DNA of 6,024 nucleotides from an uncultured Eubacteriales bacterium (GTDB taxonomy: Bacteria; Bacillota; Clostridia; Lachnospirales; CAG-274), in contig CAJKOJ010000088.1 of NCBI GenBank assembly GCA_905201505.1, positions 1-6,024 of the forward strand, given 5' to 3'. The notes beneath the pieces were generated by a model. It did no database searches, was not told where the DNA came from, and saw only the letters and a program-made list of their open reading frames with translations. Of the stretch, positions 5,989-6,024 are shown piece after piece. How positions within the stretch are numbered: position 1 is the first letter of the stretch; every line of letters starts with the position of its first letter. The position numbers were made by a program, and so were the translations under genes.

Positions 5989-6024
5989 TAGTTATCTATC
6001 AATTTTTTAAAATCATAGTCCCCG

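Noticed and set aside
5871..6024. Possible CRISPR array or leader in the upstream region
   Set aside because: Only 10-bp repeats are present, with no repeat-spacer structure of roughly 25-40 bp units; an operator or UP-like region is a better reading.

Overview
The window is almost entirely one tightly packed minus-strand operon. I read it as the effector module of a type III-D CRISPR-Cas system, a crRNA-guided, RNA-targeting complex built from Cas10 and RAMP (Cas5/Cas7-type) subunits. The DNA is A+T-rich, with strong AGGAGG-type Shine-Dalgarno sites, ATG and GTG starts, lysine-, isoleucine- and asparagine-rich proteins, and a TGnTATAAT promoter. This suggests a low-G+C Gram-positive host such as a Clostridia-like Firmicute. 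The host call is an inference from composition; no taxonomic marker gene is present.

Layout in transcription order, from high to low coordinates. 5858-6024: promoter and leader, with an extended -10 box and an upstream array of TGTACA palindromes at 10-bp spacing. 4331-5857: a compact Cas10 of 508 aa with no HD nuclease domain. 3772-4341: a small single-domain Cas7. 2289-3767: Csx10, a Cas5-type RAMP region followed by a helical C-terminal region that may act as the small subunit (Cas11). 977-2287: a protein with two Cas7-type RAMP domains in one chain. 628-987: Csx19. 1-611: the N-terminal 203 residues of a TIGR03986-type RAMP protein, cut off by the window edge. Junctions are an 11-nt overlap, a 4-nt gap, a 1-nt gap, an 11-nt overlap and a 16-nt gap, so the genes are very probably co-transcribed and translationally coupled.

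Together the genes could supply a full type III effector. The RAMP proteins would form the crRNA-bound backbone, Csx10 would hold the crRNA 5' handle, the Csx10 tail could replace a separate cas11 gene, and Cas10 could make cyclic oligoadenylate second messengers on target RNA binding. The subunit set (Cas10, Cas7, Cas5 plus helical tail, double Cas7, Csx19, a further large Cas7-like protein) resembles the III-D variant called III-Dv, in which Cas7, Cas5 and Cas11 are fused. Here the Cas7 part is a separate gene directly before the Cas5 part. No CRISPR array, cas6, cas1/cas2 or cyclic-oligoadenylate-activated effector lies in the window, so where the crRNA comes from and what the immune output is cannot be decided here. 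All plus-strand open frames are shadows of these genes.
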